Source: Palsa-147 sp049279675
GTDB lineage: Bacteria; Acidobacteriota; Terriglobia; Acidiferrales; UBA7541
NCBI GenBank assembly: GCA_049279675.1
Contig: JBAPOP010000073.1
Span: 1-17,189 of the forward strand
Length of the DNA stretch: 17,189 nucleotides
Reading direction: 5' to 3'
The position numbers were made by a program, and so were the translations under genes. The notes under the pieces are model-generated. The model was not told where the DNA came from. It worked only from the letters and a program-made list of their open reading frames with translations, and made no database searches. Positions 13,809 to 17,189 of the stretch are shown here, in pieces (position 1 is the stretch's first letter; each line of letters opens with the position of its first letter).

Positions 13809-15781
13809 GATTTCGCCTCTTGTTTCTGTGCCGCGAGCTTGCGTTGGTAAAGAAACGAAACGAGGAGAAGGAGCAAACCCAAAACGAGAAACGACAGAAT
13901 GCGATAGAAGCGTTGCAGAAATGACAAATCAAAGAGAAACACCTTGCCGACCACCAGACCGAAAAGCGCGAGCGCCTGCCAGCGAAGGAGCGCCGATTTT
14001 CGCGCGAGCCCGACGACGATCAGACCCGTTGCATAGCAAGTCCAGAGAATCGACAGCCCCAATGATTGAGCGAGGCCGCGCTCGAGATTGATCGTCTGCG
14101 TCCGGCCCAGCGCGTCCCAAACTTCGAGGGAAAGCGCGAGCAGCGCAAAGCCGTTTGTGGCGACTGCGAGCACCGTGAATGGAATCTTTTCGCCGTCGCC
14201 CAGTTCATCGCTCGCGCCAGCCGCGAAGAAACACGCAGCCGAATAACACGCGACAACAACGGCAAATGTGGCAAATCGCGCGTTGAAGAGAAATGTTGTC
14301 GCGGGAGCATCCCACATCAACAGCCGAAACGCGGTGACTCCGAACAAAAGCAATCCAGACGCGCGCAGATACCAGAGGCGGCTGCGGAATCCGCTCCAGA
14401 CTAGAATTGCACCTTCGATGGCCAGCGCGACGGTAATCCATTTGCCGTCGAGGCGCATCGGGATCGCCAGAGTGGCGTACATCAGGGCGAGCCCGGCGAA
14501 AAGAAATCGCTCGGTCGGAGGCACGCCCTCGCGCGGCGCGGGCAGCGCGCGGAGCACAACGAGATGCGCCGCCGCGAGCGCAAGTACGGCAAACGTGATC
14601 GCCCAGCGATTCCCCGGCCAGAGCATTTGATGCAGCGCGACGAGATAAATAAGAGCGTTCGCGGGCACGATCACGACTTCTTCGGGCGAGAGGCCCTTTT
14701 CATCGCGGCTGTGAATCACGGGCAGGGCCGCGAATGCAATGAAGAACAGCGTCGCGAAGAGCAGCGTAACGCCCAATTCTTCGACGCGATAAAATTCACC
14801 AAACCATCCCCAAAAATAAATTTGCGTCGAGACAAACGCGATCGGTGCAAGCCACGCCCAGCGCCGCGCTCGCTGCAGAACCAGGAGGCCGATGACCAGC
14901 AACAGAACATACGTAAAGAGAGTGATCTCCGCGTTTTTGCCGGTGCTCAGAAGTTGCGGCGTGAGAAATCCGCCGACGAGCGCCATCACCGCGATGCGCT
15001 GCGAATTGCGGCCGACAGCGATCGCTATCATCGCCGCCGTGACGACGATCATCGCGGCGAACGCGACGCTCTGATCGAACAGCCGGTAATAGTGCCAGCC
15101 GCCCCACAACGACAGATACAAGACCGCCGCGCCGAGGCCCGCGATGCCCTCGGAAAAGTATCCATAGCCGCGCTTCAGTAACCGGTCGCTCCACATCAAC
15201 AAGCCCGCGCCGAAGAGAAGGCCGATGGCGATGCGGCCGTGCGGGCCGACCCAATTGTTGTCGAACGCATATTTCAGGAAGAACGCGACGGCGCAGAGGA
15301 CGGCAAGAATGCCCGCATAGTTCAGCCATTTTCCGGCAATCACGGATTCGAAGTCGGTTGAGCTGGAACTGACGGCGGAAGCGGCGTGAACTCGCGCGGA
15401 CTCGGGCGGAGGCGGGAACACCGGATGGCTCGGCGGCGACACAGCAACGGGAACGCGAGCGGCCGGCGGACTGTCTAACGAAATTGCGGCCGGCGCAGGC
15501 AGCGGAGTTTCGATCGGGCGGTCGGTCGACGCAGGAGAGCCCGCGCTCAGCTTGGAAGCGAGATGGGAAAGTCGCGTCTCAATTGCGTAGATTCGGCCAG
15601 TGAGGTTTGCTAGTTGCCGCTGAAACTGCTGTTCGGCTTGGTCGCCGGGTAGCCGTCCGGAGCTCTGCCGCGTTTCGAGGCGGCGAACTCGGACAAATGC
15701 CGAAATCGCGAGAATCGGCACGACGACGAGCGCCAAAATCGCGATCGCGAACACGAGGTATCCTATCGTTTCGCCTTGCAT
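13805..15781 (-). CDS. DUF2339 polytopic membrane protein
   Basis: The product is 658 residues. One N-terminal membrane helix (about 7-30) is followed by a short coiled coil (about 33-78, LETRQ...QRQLANLTGRIYAIETRL) and a Pro/Ala/Ser linker to about residue 130. From about residue 150 the protein is almost wholly hydrophobic, with some 15 or more membrane helices. The WLNYAGILAVLCAVAFFLKYAFDNNWVGP region is the recognisable DUF2339 core (written here as one motif; key residues W, KYAFDN and GP). The function is unknown, and a role in the cell envelope is only inferred. The ATG at 15781 has no strong ribosome-binding site. The gene overlaps the following DUF3999-like gene by four bases, making a two-gene operon. 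Confidence 0.88.
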   Translation of the reverse strand: MQGETIGYLVFAIAILALVVVPILAISAFVRVRRLETRQSSGRLPGDQAEQQFQRQLANLTGRIYAIETRLSHLASKLSAGSPASTDRPIETPLPAPAAISLDSPPAARVPVAVSPPSHPVFPPPPESARVHAASAVSSSSTDFESVIAGKWLNYAGILAVLCAVAFFLKYAFDNNWVGPHGRIAIGLLFGAGLLMWSDRLLKRGYGYFSEGIAGLGAAVLYLSLWGGWHYYRLFDQSVAFAAMIVVTAAMIAIAVGRNSQRIAVMALVGGFLTPQLLSTGKNAEITLFTYVLLLVIGLLVLQRARRWAWLAPIAFVSTQIYFWGWFGEFYRVEELGVTLLFATLFFIAFAALPVIHSRDEKGLSPEEVVIVPANALIYLVALHQMLWPGNRWAITFAVLALAAAHLVVLRALPAPREGVPPTERFLFAGLALMYATLAIPMRLDGKWITVALAIEGAILVWSGFRSRLWYLRASGLLLFGVTAFRLLMWDAPATTFLFNARFATFAVVVACYSAACFFAAGASDELGDGEKIPFTVLAVATNGFALLALSLEVWDALGRTQTINLERGLAQSLGLSILWTCYATGLIVVGLARKSALLRWQALALFGLVVGKVFLFDLSFLQRFYRILSFLVLGLLLLLVSFLYQRKLAAQKQEAKS

Positions 15782-16008
15782 GTATTTGTGATGGCGCGTC
15801 CCGAATCGCGGGTATTAGAGCACAGGCGAGAACTAGGGGCAACGCGAGCGTCCTTATGAAATCCACGCGCCACAATATCGATTTTGCATTGGATTTTCCG
15901 TGTTAGCGCGCGGGATGGTGTAGCGATTAATTCATCGCGGGCGGAATTGACATCTTCGCCGTTTTGTCCAATCCTTGAATGTTCCAATCGACTCTGGAGA
16001 AAATCTAA

Positions 16009-17184
16009 ATGGCAGCAGGCGGAAAAATTGGCATCCTGACGGGCGGCGGCGACGTTCCCGGCCTCAATTCGGTCATAAAGTCATCCGTGTATCGGGCGAG
16101 CGAGATGAATCGTGAGGTGGTCGGCATACGCAGGGGCTGGGAGGGACTGACGCACCTTGACGCCTCAGAGGAAGTGGACGCGCGCTACATCCGGCATCTC
16201 ACTCGCGAGAGCACTCGCGCGATTGACCGCAGCGGCGGCACGGTGCTGCACACGTCGCGAACGAATCCCATGCGCATCTCGAAGAACCGGTTGCCGGCGC
16301 ACATTCCGCAGTCGGAGCTCGATAAACTCACGACTGATGGAAAGACGTATAACTTCACCCCGATCGTGCTTCGCAATCTCGAGCGGCTAGGCATCGGCTG
16401 CCTGATCGTAATCGGCGGCGACGACACGCTCGGCTTCGCGGCTGCGCTCGATAAAGTCGGCGTTCCGCTCATGGCGATTCCGAAAACGATGGACAACGAT
16501 GTTCAAGGCACCGAGTACTGCATCGGGTTCTCGACGGCGATTACGCGCGCGAAAGAATTGATCAACCGGCAGCGGACGACGCTTGGTTCGCACGAGCGCA
16601 TTGGAATCTTCCGGATTTTTGGTCGCGATGCGGGATTCACGGCGCTTTATACGGCGTACGTTACTTCGGCGCGCTGCGTGATTCCCGAGTATCCGTTCGA
16701 CATCGATCTGCTAGTCAAACTTCTCGTCGAAGACAAGCGCAATAATCCGAGCAACTATGCATTCATCATCGCGTCCGAGGGCGCCGTGTGGACAGGACAG
16801 AAAGCGGAAGATTTCGGCGAAGCCGACGCGTACGGCCACCGCAAAAAAGTGGACATCGGCCACGCTCTCGCTGAAATCCTGCATCAGCGCACGGGCGAAG
16901 AAACGATGACTAGCGACCTGACTTACGATCTGCGAAGCGGCGACCCGGATGCGGTGGATCAGGTGGTCGCGACCACGTTCGCAAACGTAGCGTTTGATCT
17001 TATCGGGGACAAAGTTTACGGACGAATGATGGCCATACGAGAAGGGCGATACTCCCATGCACCGCTTCCCGACCACGCGCTTGGGCCGCGCACGGTAGAC
17101 ATCGAAAACCTTTACAACACCCAGCGCTACCGGCCTCGTTATGCCGGCAAGCTTGGCGCCCCGGTGTTCCTCATCACTGCTTAA
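16009..17184 (+). CDS. pfp: 6-phosphofructokinase, probably pyrophosphate-dependent
   Basis: The product is 391 residues. It phosphorylates fructose 6-phosphate to the 1,6-bisphosphate in glycolysis, and reversibly so if PPi is the donor. The PFK signatures are GGGDVPGLN (12-20), GGDDT (136-140) and PKTMDND (158-164, with D162 and D164 catalytic), followed by GFSTA and GRDAGF. Two positions discriminate the donor. Asp D139 replaces the Gly of ATP enzymes (GGDG to GGDD), and Lys K159 replaces Gly (PGT to PKT). Together these mark PPi-dependent enzymes. GGAGA upstream of the ATG is an acceptable ribosome-binding site. The 227-bp divergent spacer from the DUF2339 gene holds a TTGACA at 15947-15952 but no convincing -10. 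The gene is complete, with its stop 5 bases from the window end. Confidence 0.93.
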   Translation: MAAGGKIGILTGGGDVPGLNSVIKSSVYRASEMNREVVGIRRGWEGLTHLDASEEVDARYIRHLTRESTRAIDRSGGTVLHTSRTNPMRISKNRLPAHIPQSELDKLTTDGKTYNFTPIVLRNLERLGIGCLIVIGGDDTLGFAAALDKVGVPLMAIPKTMDNDVQGTEYCIGFSTAITRAKELINRQRTTLGSHERIGIFRIFGRDAGFTALYTAYVTSARCVIPEYPFDIDLLVKLLVEDKRNNPSNYAFIIASEGAVWTGQKAEDFGEADAYGHRKKVDIGHALAEILHQRTGEETMTSDLTYDLRSGDPDAVDQVVATTFANVAFDLIGDKVYGRMMAIREGRYSHAPLPDHALGPRTVDIENLYNTQRYRPRYAGKLGAPVFLITA

Positions 17185-17189
17185 TTTCG

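Noticed and set aside
13783..15181. Several plus-strand open frames opposite DUF2339 and DUF3999
   Set aside because: Strongly charged Arg/Glu-rich translations without recognisable domains, antisense to coherent membrane-protein frames.
15947..15975. TTGACA upstream of the phosphofructokinase as a promoter
   Set aside because: The hexamer at the 17-base spacing is AATCCT, a poor -10; not enough to call.
1..17189. CRISPR array, tRNA or insertion sequence
   Set aside because: No regularly spaced repeat, cloverleaf-like segment, transposase or terminal inverted repeats were seen on reading either strand.

Overview
The window looks like a chromosomal segment of an acidobacterium (Acidobacteriota, probably Terriglobia-like). 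The taxonomic hints are a TolB/FlgO-like, TPR-tailed serine/threonine kinase, a TonB-dependent receptor with an N-terminal carboxypeptidase-regulatory (CnaB-like) domain, a kumamolisin-type S53 peptidase, and a small secreted protein of the 'KADVPFAF.VG...LPAG.Y' type. This placement rests on remembered family habits, not on a search. Gene density is high, with 12 intact protein genes and one HTH gene remnant. I see no tRNA, rRNA, CRISPR array or insertion sequence.

Layout. 1-1139: a short Lys-rich peptide gene followed by a heme-oxygenase-like diiron oxidase (HDO-type) gene. 1231-2934 (minus): an S53 sedolisin/kumamolisin peptidase. 3084-5555 (plus): a transmembrane Ser/Thr kinase with TolB/FlgO-like and TPR modules, apparently on a leaderless mRNA. 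5650-7548 (minus): a sigma-54 activator with FHA, GAF, AAA+ and Fis-type HTH domains. 7549-7830: a regulatory region with two tandem 18-bp dyads exactly 21 bp apart and a good -24/-12 (sigma-54) promoter. 7831-8250: a small exported protein, closed by a strong intrinsic terminator. 8353-9138: a 5'-truncated XRE-type HTH remnant running in frame into a membrane PH-domain protein, followed by a second terminator. 9220-9636 (minus): NikR. 9637-9865: a regulatory region with a near-repeat, a perfect 17-bp palindrome and a NikR-box-like element. 9866-12472: a TonB-dependent receptor with a His-rich plug. 12501-15781 (minus): a translationally coupled DUF2339/DUF3999 membrane pair. 16009-17184: a phosphofructokinase with the signature of a pyrophosphate-dependent enzyme.

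Three groups of genes appear to work together. (1) The kinase, the FHA-bearing sigma-54 activator and the sigma-54-driven exported protein could form one route: an outside stress or signal leads to Thr phosphorylation, FHA recognition, sigma-54 transcription and an envelope protein. The promoter and the tandem upstream sites are visible in the sequence; the kinase link is inferred from adjacency and domain logic. (2) NikR and the divergent TonB receptor look like a nickel-responsive uptake locus. (3) The peptide and diiron-oxidase pair may be a small peptide-modifying system; this is the most speculative of the three. The rest is ordinary housekeeping or family-level annotation.
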